Shown in pieces: positions 49,636-58,647 of a stretch of DNA of 64,000 bases (its first letter is position 1; every line of letters starts with the position of its first letter). The translations under genes were made by a program, and so were the position numbers. Under the pieces are notes generated by a model. It saw only the letters and a list, made by a program, of their open reading frames with translations, did not search any database and had not been told where the DNA came from. Origin of the DNA: RGIG9115 sp045128915 (GTDB taxonomy: Bacteria; Bacillota; Clostridia; UBA1381). The stretch spans positions 13,431-77,430 of the forward strand of contig JBGVIT010000017.1 in the NCBI GenBank assembly GCA_045128915.1, read 5' to 3'.

Positions 49636-49647
49636 CCAATACTTTTT
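49614..49647. terminator. Bidirectional terminator between the sialidase-like gene and glnQ
   Basis: AAAAGTATTGGCT and AGCCAATACTTTT pair perfectly around GAAT, with A7 and T6 on the flanks. The stop codon TAG of the sialidase-like gene is at the loop edge. Confidence 0.88.
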
Positions 49648-49649
49648 TC

Positions 49650-50387
49650 TTATAAAACTTTACTTAAAAAAGCTTGTGTTCTGGAATTTTGAGGATTTGA
49701 GAAAATTTCTTCCGGTGTTCCCTCTTCCATTATGATTCCCTCATCCATAAACAGCACTCTGTCACCAACTTCTTTTGCAAACCCCATTTCATGAGTAACA
49801 ACTACCATTGTCATTCCTGAATTTGCAAGGTCTTTCATAACCTCCAGCACTTCTCCTACCATTTCCGGATCGAGTGCGGATGTAGGCTCGTCAAAAAGCA
49901 TAACTTCTGGCTCCATGCACAAAGCTCTTACAATAGCAATACGCTGTTTCTGACCGCCTGAAAGCTGTGACGGATAAGACTCTGCTCTATCCTCAAGACC
50001 AACCCTCTTTAAAAGCTCCATTGCTGTCGCTTCCGCTTCTGCCTTAGATTTATTAAGCAATTTAATAGGACCTAATGTAAGGTTGCCCATTATATTCATA
50101 TGCGGGAAAAGATTGAATTGCTGAAATACCATACCCATTTTACGACGATGTAAATTTATATTGACGCCTTTACCTATAAGGTTGTTACCCTCAAACAGTA
50201 TATCGCCGCCGGTTGGGGTTTCGAGCAGGTTAAGACATCTTAAAAATGTAGATTTGCCGCTTCCTGACGGACCGATGACAACTACAACCTCACCTTTAGT
50301 TATAGAAACATCAATTCCGTTAAGAACAGTTTTGTCGCCGAAAGCTTTTTTCAGCTGTTTTGTCTGGATTATTATATTATCGTTCAC
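49650..50387 (-). CDS. Polar amino acid ABC transporter ATP-binding protein (GlnQ type)
   Basis: 245 residues: Walker A VVIGPSGSGKSTFLRCLN, Q-loop MGMVFQQFNLFPHMNIMGNL, signature LSGGQKQRIAIVRALCMEP, Walker B VMLFDEPTSALDPEMVGEV, switch VVVTHEMGFAKEVGDRV. Energises uptake of glutamine, cystine or another polar amino acid. The start overlaps the permease stop by 11 bases. Last gene of the binding protein-permease-ATPase operon. Confidence 0.93.
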   Translation of the reverse strand: MNDNIIIQTKQLKKAFGDKTVLNGIDVSITKGEVVVVIGPSGSGKSTFLRCLNLLETPTGGDILFEGNNLIGKGVNINLHRRKMGMVFQQFNLFPHMNIMGNLTLGPIKLLNKSKAEAEATAMELLKRVGLEDRAESYPSQLSGGQKQRIAIVRALCMEPEVMLFDEPTSALDPEMVGEVLEVMKDLANSGMTMVVVTHEMGFAKEVGDRVLFMDEGIIMEEGTPEEIFSNPQNSRTQAFLSKVL

Positions 50388-51063
50388 TATTTCTTAACTT
50401 CCTTTCTACAATAGCTAAAAGTTTGGTAAGCAGCATAACCACCGCAAGATAAACCAAGGCAACCAGCAAAATAGGGTTAATCTGGTCGTATGTGGTGTTC
50501 TTAATCTGGTTTCCTGCCTTTGTCAAATCAATTACTGCAACATAGCCGGCAACTGATGTTTCCTTCAGAAGCGCTATCATTTCGTTACCTATTGCCGGAA
50601 GAATGTTTTTGAATGCCTGAGGAAGAATTATCAACCACATTGTTTTAACATTTGAAAAACCAAGCGAGCGACCGGCTTCCATCTGACCTTTATCAATAGA
50701 TGTAATACCTGAACGTATTACCTCCGCAACATATGCACCCGAGTTAATACCAAATGTAAGCGATGCCACCCATGTGCCGTCTTTTGCATCGGAAAATATT
50801 ATAAAGAAGAAAATCAAAAGCTGAACGACTACCGGCGTTCCTCTGATTACAGTCAGGTATATGTTACATATGTAGTCAAGAATTTTAAGCTTTTTGTTTG
50901 ATTCAGCAAAAACCTTGATAATAGCTACAAATGTACCTATAATAACACCTATACACAAAGCGCAGATTGTAATTATTAATGTTTTCTCAAAACCGTCAAT
51001 GAGGATTTTATAGCGGTCTTTTTCGATAAATGTATTATATAGCGTATTAAGCCATTTCTCCAT
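50377..51063 (-). CDS. Polar amino acid ABC transporter permease, 228 aa
   Basis: Start ATG 51063 behind GGACGGAGGTATCTTG. HisM-type permease with about five membrane helices: GFEKTLIITICALCIGVIIG, TVIRGTPVVVQLLIFFFIIF, and the EAA loop EAGRSLGFSNVKTMWLIILP. Forms a homodimeric channel with the GlnQ-type ATPase. Separated from the binding-protein gene by the hairpin at 51086-51115. Confidence 0.93.
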   Translation of the reverse strand: MEKWLNTLYNTFIEKDRYKILIDGFEKTLIITICALCIGVIIGTFVAIIKVFAESNKKLKILDYICNIYLTVIRGTPVVVQLLIFFFIIFSDAKDGTWVASLTFGINSGAYVAEVIRSGITSIDKGQMEAGRSLGFSNVKTMWLIILPQAFKNILPAIGNEMIALLKETSVAGYVAVIDLTKAGNQIKNTTYDQINPILLVALVYLAVVMLLTKLLAIVERKLRNSER

Positions 51064-51085
51064 CAAGATACCTCCGTCCAAGAAA

Positions 51086-51115
51086 AAGCGGCACACTTTT
51101 GCAGTTGTGCCGCTT
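51086..51115 (-). terminator. Intercistronic hairpin (attenuator) between binding protein and permease
   Basis: AAGCGGCACA and TGTGCCGCTT form a perfect 10-bp stem with a ten-base loop, then TTTC. Such partial terminators raise binding-protein mRNA over permease mRNA in ABC operons. Confidence 0.75.
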
Positions 51116-51129
51116 AACTATCTTAAAAA

Positions 51130-51885
51130 TTATTCAGCATCGTACGGCAATTCGTACTTTTCAAAAATTTCTGCAAGCTTGCCTTCGCTCTTAAGTTCAG
51201 CAAGTGCAGCATTTACTTCAGCAGTAAATTCATCGTTGCCGAGCTTGATAGCAATAGCATACTTTTCTTCTGTAAGTGCTTCGTCAAGAACTACTGTCTT
51301 GCCTTCCTGCTTAGCTGAAAGCGCAACTGCAACAGCATTATCAATTACAACTGCGTCAACCTTACCTGCTGTAAGAGCAGAAATTGCTTCAGCACCGGTC
51401 TTGAATGACTGAATTTCAAATTTGTTATCCAAAAGATACTGTTCACCGGTTGTACCTTCCTGACATGAAACAATCTTACCTTCGATACCTGCTGCATCTT
51501 TAATGCCGCTGTCAGCCATTACGATAATAGCCTGAGAAGCTTTATAGTAATCGTCTGAGAAATTCATGTTCTTTCTTCTGTCATCGTTTGCTGTAATACC
51601 TGCAACTGCCATATCGTATTTGCCGGTAGCTGCGCCGGTAAGAGCCGCATCAAAGTCGATGTTTGTAACTTCAAGTTCACGTCCGAGCTTTTCTGCAATA
51701 GCCTGAGCTATTTCAATATCTGCACCTACAATTTCTTCACCTTCGAGATACTCAAAAGGAGGAAATTCTGCATTTGTTGCCATTGTAAGTACGTCCTTGC
51801 TTGTATCAGAAGCTTCGTTACCGCAGCCTGCAAGAAAAGCCATGCTCATGCATGCAACCATCAATATACTAATAATTTTCTTCAT
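51130..51885 (-). CDS. Polar amino acid ABC transporter substrate-binding lipoprotein, 251 aa
   Basis: Signal peptide with lipobox FLAGC (Cys about 21). Family 3 solute-binding fold: TMATNAEFPPFEYLEGEEIV, GADIEIAQAIAEKLGRELEV, FDAALTGAATGKYDMAVAGI, and VSCQEGTTGEQYLLDN. Captures an amino acid outside the membrane for the adjacent permease/ATPase. Strong promoter upstream. Substrate not determined. Confidence 0.93.
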   Translation of the reverse strand: MKKIISILMVACMSMAFLAGCGNEASDTSKDVLTMATNAEFPPFEYLEGEEIVGADIEIAQAIAEKLGRELEVTNIDFDAALTGAATGKYDMAVAGITANDDRRKNMNFSDDYYKASQAIIVMADSGIKDAAGIEGKIVSCQEGTTGEQYLLDNKFEIQSFKTGAEAISALTAGKVDAVVIDNAVAVALSAKQEGKTVVLDEALTEEKYAIAIKLGNDEFTAEVNAALAELKSEGKLAEIFEKYELPYDAE

Positions 51886-51921
51886 TTTTATAACCTCTTT
51901 TCAAAAGATTTAATTTACGTC

Positions 51922-51950
51922 ATTATATCACCATCATTATATAAAATCAA
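51922..51950 (-). promoter_or_regulatory. Sigma-A promoter of the amino acid ABC operon
   Basis: Minus strand TTGATT (51945-51950), 17 bases, TATAAT (51922-51927), about 37 bases before the ATG. Confidence 0.82.
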
Positions 51951-52120
51951 GCACTTTTGCATAAAATTTTAAATTTATGGTTAAAATAAAGTATTTTTGT
52001 TAAAATTGACGTATAAATATGCATTAGTTTCATAAAAACATTATTTTTGCAAAAAAGACCTTTTCAAAACATTATTTTTATGGTATAGTAAACTTAGAAC
52101 ATTTTGAAAGGATTATTAAT

Positions 52121-53341
52121 ATGAAAAAGATTATCACAACGGCTGCAATTATTGCATTATTATTCACTTGCAGTATTATTGTTCATGCAGAAAATGCTGT
52201 TCTGAGCACTGTTGAAGTTGTTCTTGATATTACTGACAGCCCAGGAAACACAAATTCCAGTGCACAGTTCAGGTTATCCGATGGAACAAAGAATTATGAC
52301 GCAACTGTGGCATTCACACCCGACAATACAACTGCAACTGCTACATTCCAGGTTTCACAGTTTCAACCGGGCAAAATCTTCAAGCTCAGCATCGTTTCAG
52401 GTCTTGAATCTGTGCAATACTATGATACAGTATATGCAAAAGGCAAACAGGTGGATTTACAGACATATACATATCTCAATGATGGAATCCCCACTCACGT
52501 AAGTACGTTTCATCTTCACGCAATTCCAACATTATATAAGCCCGTAGAATTTTACAGAGATTTTATTCCAATGAACATCTATCCTGCTCCGAGATACTAT
52601 GACGGAGTACTGTATGTTCCTGCATCTGAAGGAGCAAAAAGCATGGGTGTATCATATATTGAATATGACCACTTGAATGGCGCTATTACATATTGGATTC
52701 TGAAATCACCAATCAAGATGCAGGTAGGCTCTTCAACCGCAACCGCCTTCGGAAGCACGTTTGAGCTTGAGCGAGAGGTTATGGTCTTTAATGAAATTCC
52801 CTATATTCCACTCTTATCTTTTGCTGAAATGGTAGAAGCTAACGTTATAATACAAAACGAGCCCGACCACGTTAATGCTGTTGTATCTTTCTCCGAAGCT
52901 GTAAATCGCGAACTAAGAAATGCAGCTGCCAATGAGTATATTTACAATTCAGACCTCAGCAGCGAAACTGAATATCTCATATGGGTTTCAAAAGCCAATT
53001 ATACAGTAAGAGTTTATAAGGGTGCTCAGGGAAATTGGACGCTTATTAAAGATATTCCCTGCTCAGTAGGCAAGCTATACACACCAACCTGCACAGGTAC
53101 ATTCAGGTACTACGAAAGAGTTGCAAGATGGCCGTATGCAAAATACTATGTAGGACCTATTATGAGATTTAACGGTGGATATGCTATTCATACAACGCTC
53201 ATAAAGTATGATGGAACTCCGTATGATGACAGAGTAGGAATGAATATTTCCGCAGGCTGTGTAAGAGTTCAGCCAAAGGATATGGAATGGCTGATTAATC
53301 TTATACCTATGTACACAACCATTCATATAACAGACTTCTAA
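52121..53341 (+). CDS. Secreted L,D-transpeptidase (YkuD domain), 406 aa
   Basis: Signal peptide (residues 1-23, ending VHAENA). Residues 25-120 are beta-rich and unassigned; 140-265 look like a divergent stalk/copper-amine-oxidase-like unit (GVLYVPASEGAKSMGVSYIE, NEIPYIPLLSFAEMVEANVI); 285-406 the YkuD domain with YLIWVSKANYTVRVYKG, AIHTTLIKYDG and the catalytic Cys in MNISAGCVRVQPKDMEWL. Makes 3-3 cross-links in, or anchors proteins to, peptidoglycan. Single gene between two terminators. Confidence 0.85.
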   Translation: MKKIITTAAIIALLFTCSIIVHAENAVLSTVEVVLDITDSPGNTNSSAQFRLSDGTKNYDATVAFTPDNTTATATFQVSQFQPGKIFKLSIVSGLESVQYYDTVYAKGKQVDLQTYTYLNDGIPTHVSTFHLHAIPTLYKPVEFYRDFIPMNIYPAPRYYDGVLYVPASEGAKSMGVSYIEYDHLNGAITYWILKSPIKMQVGSSTATAFGSTFELEREVMVFNEIPYIPLLSFAEMVEANVIIQNEPDHVNAVVSFSEAVNRELRNAAANEYIYNSDLSSETEYLIWVSKANYTVRVYKGAQGNWTLIKDIPCSVGKLYTPTCTGTFRYYERVARWPYAKYYVGPIMRFNGGYAIHTTLIKYDGTPYDDRVGMNISAGCVRVQPKDMEWLINLIPMYTTIHITDF

Positions 53342-53377
53342 AAAACGTGCTGTTGCTACTGCAACAGCACGTTTTTT
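53340..53377. terminator. Bidirectional terminator between the L,D-transpeptidase gene and potD
   Basis: AAAAACGTGCTGTTGC and GCAACAGCACGTTTTT pair perfectly around TACT; A-run and T-run on either side serve both convergent genes. Confidence 0.92.
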
Positions 53378-54617
53378 AAAATATATCTTTTTTATTTTTA
53401 AAATACCTGAATATAAGAATGGCAACAGATGCTACAATACAGCAAAGCATAAACAACGGAACAATCCATGGGTTTGTATTGTTTTCCTCGCTGGATTTCA
53501 TCTTTGTCCATTGCTCCTGAATTAAAGTATTAGCTTCATCCGAAAGATTAGTATATACCTCTGTATGCTCTTCCATATACTGCTGGTCAGGATATGAAAT
53601 ACCGTCATTTATTACTTCTTCATCAAGCATCTCAAAGGCTGCTAAATTGGGGGTTGAATAGCCTATATAGTCAGCAGTTGCATATGCCACATCACGTTCA
53701 CACATGAAGTTTATATACATTTCTGCAGCTTCCTGCTGTTTTGAACCCTTTGGAATACACATAGCATCCACAAACAAGTTTGTACCCTGCTTTGGAATTA
53801 CAAATCCCAGATGGTCATATTCGTCCATTAGTGTAATTGCGTCACCTGCATAATACGGAGCAAGCAATGCTTCGCCTGCACCCATCTTGTCAAATATTTC
53901 GTCCATTACATATGCCTGAACAAGACCTTTTTGCTCCGTAAGCTTTTTCGCTGCATTTTCAATTTCATCTTGATTTTCAGTATTAAGAGAATATCCAAGC
54001 AACAATTCACTTACTGCAAAAGCATCACGAGGATTGTCAAACATCAGAATCTGGTCCTTGTACTGCTCGTCCCAAAGAATTTCCCAACCAAAATTATCAT
54101 CGTCAATGGCGGTTTTATCATATATAATTCCAACTGTTCCCCATGTATATGGAACAGAGAATTTGTTTTCGCAATCGTAATCCGGATTGATAAAAGTAGG
54201 ATTGATATTTGCAAAATTTGGTATATTGCCAAAATTCAATTCCTGCAGCATTCCCTCCTGAATCATACGTGAAATCATATAATCTGACGGTATGATTATG
54301 TCATACGTTGCACCTCCGCCTTTAAGCTTTGCGTACAGTTCTTCATTGGTAGCATAGGTGCTGTAATTGACTTTTATTCCCGTAAGAGCAGAAAACTCAG
54401 CATTGACATCCATTAATGCATCATCTCCGCCAGCTGCAATATATTCGCCCCAATTATAGACGTTGATTGAAATGCCCTTATCCTTAAAGCGTGTGTAATA
54501 GTCAGTGTCAGACAGAGATAATACAAATTCTTCCGTTTCTTCAACTGCTTCATCAGTACATCCACACATAGAAAGTGCCATTAATACTGCACAGAGAACT
54601 ATAAAAAAACGTTTCAT
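53376..54617 (-). CDS. potD: Spermidine/putrescine-binding lipoprotein PotD with C-terminal membrane helix
   Basis: 413 residues, about 60 more than usual. Lipobox-type LSMCGC near residue 19; PotD fold DKGISINVYNWGEYIAAGGD, YSTYATNEELYAKLKGGGAT, YDIIIPSDYMISRMIQEGML, FSVPYTWGTVGIIYDK, NLFVDAMCIPKGSKQQEAAE. Residues about 383-405 (WIVPLFMLCCIVASVAILIF) are a membrane helix followed by RYFKNKKDIF, so the protein is held at both ends. Last gene of potABCD; four-base overlap with potC. Confidence 0.92.
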   Translation of the reverse strand: MKRFFIVLCAVLMALSMCGCTDEAVEETEEFVLSLSDTDYYTRFKDKGISINVYNWGEYIAAGGDDALMDVNAEFSALTGIKVNYSTYATNEELYAKLKGGGATYDIIIPSDYMISRMIQEGMLQELNFGNIPNFANINPTFINPDYDCENKFSVPYTWGTVGIIYDKTAIDDDNFGWEILWDEQYKDQILMFDNPRDAFAVSELLLGYSLNTENQDEIENAAKKLTEQKGLVQAYVMDEIFDKMGAGEALLAPYYAGDAITLMDEYDHLGFVIPKQGTNLFVDAMCIPKGSKQQEAAEMYINFMCERDVAYATADYIGYSTPNLAAFEMLDEEVINDGISYPDQQYMEEHTEVYTNLSDEANTLIQEQWTKMKSSEENNTNPWIVPLFMLCCIVASVAILIFRYFKNKKDIF

Positions 54618-55411
54618 TTTCTTATCCCCTCCTTTTTTACGCCCTTAGTTTCAATGATGTTTTTAGAAATAAGAACAATGAAAACTATTACGAATATAAT
54701 TGTTGAAAGTGCATTTATTTCAGGACTGATTTTTCTTCTCGTCATAGAATATATCGTGATTGGCAATGTCTGGCTTGTAGCTCCGCTTGTGAAATAACTG
54801 ATTATGAAATCATCAAGCGAAAATGTAAATGACATTAGAAATCCTGAAAACACACCGGGCATAATTTCCGGAAGCACAACCTTAAAAAATGCTTTAATCG
54901 GATTGCAGCCAAGGTCTTGAGCCGCCTCATAAATAAATGGATTCATTTGTCTGAACTTCGGCATTACATTCAGTATTACATAAGGTACATTAAAAGTTAT
55001 GTGCGCAATAAGCAAGGTTCCGAAACCAAACTCAAAATTCATTCTTGCAGCGAAAAACACAAACAACAGCATTAATGAAACACCGGTAACTATTTCAGGG
55101 TTAATAATAGGCAAATTCGTAATATGAAGCACAGTAGCTCTTGCGGGCTTGCTCATAGCGTTAATTCCTATGGCAGCAACAGTTCCAAGAATTGTTGCTA
55201 TCACCGCCGCTATTACGGATACTATTATTGTATTTCTAAGGGACGTTAGAATTAATTCGTTACTGAACAGCTTAATATACCAATCGAATGTAAAGCCGGA
55301 AAAAACGCTGCGGCTTTTTGTTTCGTTAAATGAAAATACGATAAGTACCAATATGGGCAGATACAAAAACAATATTACCAATGCCATATAAAGTTTAGAT
55401 AGTTTCTTCAT
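54614..55411 (-). CDS. potC: Spermidine/putrescine ABC transporter permease PotC
   Basis: 265 residues, six membrane helices (LYMALVILFLYLPILVLIVF, TIIVSVIAAVIATILGTVAA) and the EAA loop EAAQDLGCNPIKAFFKVVLP. Ends ETKGVKKEGIRK. Pairs with PotB to form the channel. 12 bases after potB. Confidence 0.94.
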   Translation of the reverse strand: MKKLSKLYMALVILFLYLPILVLIVFSFNETKSRSVFSGFTFDWYIKLFSNELILTSLRNTIIVSVIAAVIATILGTVAAIGINAMSKPARATVLHITNLPIINPEIVTGVSLMLLFVFFAARMNFEFGFGTLLIAHITFNVPYVILNVMPKFRQMNPFIYEAAQDLGCNPIKAFFKVVLPEIMPGVFSGFLMSFTFSLDDFIISYFTSGATSQTLPITIYSMTRRKISPEINALSTIIFVIVFIVLISKNIIETKGVKKEGIRK

Positions 55412-55423
55412 TCTCCGCCCTCC

Positions 55424-56233
55424 TTACATAAGCACCTTATCGTCATCAGCATCAAACTGGTTCATAATAGTCATAATAAGCAAAATTATAACCATAAGCA
55501 CCAAAGAAATGCCGGCTCCGAGGTTTGGGTTATAAGAAGTTCCTAAAAACTGCATTTCAATCAAGTCGCCGATAAGAAGATTTCCGCCACCACCAAGCAT
55601 TCTCGAAATAATAAATGTACTGATAGCCGGAACGAAAACCATTGTTATCCCCGACATCATTCCGGGGACACTTAACGGAACTACAATTTTTGCAGTAGTC
55701 ATAAACCCGTTACAGCCGAGGTCTGCAGCTGCTTCGAGCAATGAATTATCAATTTTTACCATAACAGAATATAAAGGCAGTATCATGTACGGAAGATAGT
55801 TATACACCATACCGAGCACTACTGCTCCCTGAGTATTAAGCATCTTAAATGGCCCAAGTCCGATAAGTCCCAAAAACTGATTGATAATGCCGTTGTTTCC
55901 GAGCAAGGTCATCCATGCATATGTTCTGAGAAGAAAGTTCATCCACATAGGAAGCATAACTATCATAAGCATGGTTCCCCGCACACTTTTATTCATTCTT
56001 GCAAGTATGAATGAAATAGGATACGCAACTATAAGGCATATAACCGTAGCAATAGCCGCAAGCCAGATGGAGCGCACAAATATATTGGTATATTGGGCAA
56101 CATTAGCAATATATTCAAGAGTGAAATTTCCATTGCCGTCTGTAAATGCAAAGTATGCAACCATTATAAGCGGTACCACTATAAAAACAGTCATCCACAC
56201 AAGGTATGGAGATGCCAGCAATTTACTTTTCAT
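55424..56233 (-). CDS. potB: Spermidine/putrescine ABC transporter permease PotB
   Basis: 269 residues from ATG 56233 behind GAGGAGGTGCATTG. Six membrane helices (PYLVWMTVFIVVPLIMVAYF, SIWLAAIATVICLIVAYPIS), EAA loop EAAADLGCNGFMTTAKIVVP. Channel partner of PotC. Confidence 0.94.
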   Translation of the reverse strand: MKSKLLASPYLVWMTVFIVVPLIMVAYFAFTDGNGNFTLEYIANVAQYTNIFVRSIWLAAIATVICLIVAYPISFILARMNKSVRGTMLMIVMLPMWMNFLLRTYAWMTLLGNNGIINQFLGLIGLGPFKMLNTQGAVVLGMVYNYLPYMILPLYSVMVKIDNSLLEAAADLGCNGFMTTAKIVVPLSVPGMMSGITMVFVPAISTFIISRMLGGGGNLLIGDLIEMQFLGTSYNPNLGAGISLVLMVIILLIMTIMNQFDADDDKVLM

Positions 56234-56245
56234 CAATGCACCTCC

Positions 56246-57286
56246 TCAATCCGTCATCTTATCCATTATATGAATATCGTCAGGAGTAAAACCAATTCCA
56301 ACCATAGCGCCCTCCTGGGCTGCTTTAGTGGAATGCACAAGCCAGGTAAAGTCGTATGATTCTATAACCATTTCATAATGCACGCCTTTGAATGTAACAG
56401 TTTTTACAACACCGGTGATTTCAGCATCCGACTCAGGAACGATTGTAATATCCTCAGGACGTATAACAACGTCAACGGGAGTATTGTTTCCAAAGCCGCT
56501 ATCAACACATTTAAAGCGGCGTCCGCTGATTTCTACAAGAAAATCTTCTATCATCATACCGCTCAAAATATTGCTTTCACCAATAAAATCTGCCACAAAC
56601 GCATTCTTAGGCTCGTTATATATATCCACAGGAGTTCCTACCTGAAGAATATTTCCGTCCTTCATGACAACAACAGTATCACTCATGGTAAGCGCTTCTT
56701 CCTGGTCATGAGTAACGTAAACGAAAGTTATTTCAAGGCTCTGCTGAATTCGTTTGAGTTCTGTCTGCATTTCTTTTCTAAGCTTCAGGTCAAGAGCTCC
56801 CAGAGGTTCATCAAGAAGCAACACCTTAGGACGATTAACCAAAGCGCGTGCTATGGCAACTCTCTGTTGCTGACCTCCGGAAAGTCTGTTCACAGAACGT
56901 TTTTCAAAACCTGACAAATTAACAAGCTTAAGCATTTCGGAAACACGCTCCCTGATTTCTTTATCAGAAAGCTTCGCAACTTTTAACCCGAATGCTATAT
57001 TTTCATAAACATTCAAATGCGGAAACAATGCATATTTTTGAAAAACAGTATTGACATTTCTTTTATAAGGTGGTACATCATTTATTTTCTTTCCCTCAAA
57101 ATATACATCACCCATTGTAGGAGATTGAAATCCTCCTATAATTCTAAGTGTGGTAGTTTTACCACAGCCTGACGGACCGAGCAACGTTACAAATTCTTTA
57201 TCACGAATATCAAGATTGATTCCGCTGAGTATTACATCGCCGTCAAGTGCTACGCCAATATTCTGCAAACTAATAATATTTTCCAA
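56246..57286 (-). CDS. potA: Spermidine/putrescine ABC transporter ATP-binding protein PotA
   Basis: 346 residues: Walker A LLGPSGCGKTTTLRIIGG, Q-loop VNTVFQKYALFPHLNVYENI, signature RLSGGQQQRVAIARALVNRP, Walker B VLLLDEPLGALDLKLRKEMQ, switch VYVTHDQEEALTMSD, and the C-terminal TOBE domain (VDVVIRPEDITIVPESDAEI). Energises polyamine import. First gene of potABCD, which has no repressor gene beside it. Confidence 0.95.
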   Translation of the reverse strand: MENIISLQNIGVALDGDVILSGINLDIRDKEFVTLLGPSGCGKTTTLRIIGGFQSPTMGDVYFEGKKINDVPPYKRNVNTVFQKYALFPHLNVYENIAFGLKVAKLSDKEIRERVSEMLKLVNLSGFEKRSVNRLSGGQQQRVAIARALVNRPKVLLLDEPLGALDLKLRKEMQTELKRIQQSLEITFVYVTHDQEEALTMSDTVVVMKDGNILQVGTPVDIYNEPKNAFVADFIGESNILSGMMIEDFLVEISGRRFKCVDSGFGNNTPVDVVIRPEDITIVPESDAEITGVVKTVTFKGVHYEMVIESYDFTWLVHSTKAAQEGAMVGIGFTPDDIHIMDKMTD

Positions 57287-57322
57287 CTCTCTACCTCCCT
57301 GAATTTGTACATAATTTAGCTT

Positions 57323-57351
57323 ATTCTATCACAAATTTTGCAAAAACACAA
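57323..57351 (-). promoter_or_regulatory. Probable promoter of potABCD
   Basis: Minus strand TTGTGT, 17 bases, TAGAAT, about 37 bases before the potA ATG. Confidence 0.55.
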
Positions 57352-57401
57352 TAGTTTTTAAAATTTTTCATAACTTTGTGACTTATTATGTCATATGTAT
57401 C

Positions 57402-57439
57402 AAAAAAAGCTTCCGTAAATTGCAAACGGAAGCTTTTTT
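57402..57439. terminator. Terminator of the deoR-phosphatase-MFS operon
   Basis: AAAAAAGCTTCCGT and ACGGAAGCTTTTTT pair perfectly around a nine-base loop; T-run on both strands. Confidence 0.9.
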
Positions 57440-57447
57440 ATATGTTT

Positions 57448-58647
57448 TTATATAATTTTTCTGTCTCTGTATAATGAGGCAACTAAGGATATAATCATAC
57501 CCAAAAGAGCAATCACTATCCAGCTTCCCAAAGTAAAGCTCCAGCCCAGGCGTTCAGACAATCTCGCTATTTCATAGATGGATAAAGCACTCCCCACATA
57601 TGTACACGAATTTATAATCCCTGATATTGTAGAAACTTTACCGGTCTTTTGAAAATACATCGGCATCATACAAACAAGCATAAGATTAACCCCATGCATA
57701 CAGCCTGTCAGAATCGCAAACATCAAAACAGAAATCCATGCACACGCTCCAGACAATATACTAAGCACCACTGCAGCTAATGCACCAACAGCAAAAAATA
57801 ATCCTGCGCATAAGATGGGATTTGAAAGTTTTTTTGTATATAAATACGTAGCAAACTGAAAACTGATTATACTGAACACCGGAAGTACAACTCCGGTTAA
57901 AATAGAAATCTCATTAGTTAAGTTATATGTTTCACAAATATATGAAGGCATCCAAGTTGTAACTCCGTCACGAAGCATTCCTTGTATTATAACTGCAATC
58001 ATAATAAAAATAAAAAATGGTGAAAATATCACGTTGTTGCTTTTGGCCTTTATTTTTGTTTCGCGAGGTTCTACATTTACATCGCACGAATAACGATTCC
58101 ATAGAAAAATCATAATAATACCTGCTATTGCTGAAAAAACAAACACCGACTCCCAGTTAAATGTTGAAATCAGCAATGGAGATATTAAATACACCATTAT
58201 TGTACCAATACTACTGCCCCATGAAACTTTAGTTACTGCTTTTTTATAATCTTCATCCGACAATACTTCTGTCATTATCTTAACCAACGGCGGCCACATG
58301 AAACTTTGCGCAAATCCGTTTATGCTCCATACTGCCAGCATCTGATATGAATTATCACACAGAGGCATCATCAAGTTCATTAAAACTGTAACCACGAGTC
58401 CGTAAGTTACCAATTTCTTAGGCGAATTTCTATCACCACAAAAACCGCTGATTATCTGTCCTAATCCATAAGTAATAAAACTCCCAGTAAGCGGCATAGA
58501 GAGCATGCTTTTAGAAAAGCCCGTAGCACTTTCCATTGCTGATATTACCGCACCATAGTTTATCCGTGTTATATAACTTGTCATATATGTTATGGAAAAA
58601 AGAAAAACCAAAGCATTAATTTTACTCTTGTTTTTTATTTTGTTCAT
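57448..58647 (-). CDS. MFS transporter, organophosphate/GlpT-like, 399 aa
   Basis: Start ATG 58647 overlaps the upstream stop by four bases (ATGA); a longer frame from 58668 is rejected. Twelve membrane helices; YMTSYITRINYGAVISAMES near the start, GFCGDRNSPKKLVTYGLVVT in the helix 2-3 loop and SINGFAQSFMWPPLVKIM recall the OPA family (GlpT/UhpT/PgtP), which exchanges organic phosphates for phosphate. That fits the phosphatase-fold enzyme co-encoded upstream. Substrate unproven. Confidence 0.8.
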   Translation of the reverse strand: MNKIKNKSKINALVFLFSITYMTSYITRINYGAVISAMESATGFSKSMLSMPLTGSFITYGLGQIISGFCGDRNSPKKLVTYGLVVTVLMNLMMPLCDNSYQMLAVWSINGFAQSFMWPPLVKIMTEVLSDEDYKKAVTKVSWGSSIGTIMVYLISPLLISTFNWESVFVFSAIAGIIMIFLWNRYSCDVNVEPRETKIKAKSNNVIFSPFFIFIMIAVIIQGMLRDGVTTWMPSYICETYNLTNEISILTGVVLPVFSIISFQFATYLYTKKLSNPILCAGLFFAVGALAAVVLSILSGACAWISVLMFAILTGCMHGVNLMLVCMMPMYFQKTGKVSTISGIINSCTYVGSALSIYEIARLSERLGWSFTLGSWIVIALLGMIISLVASLYRDRKII

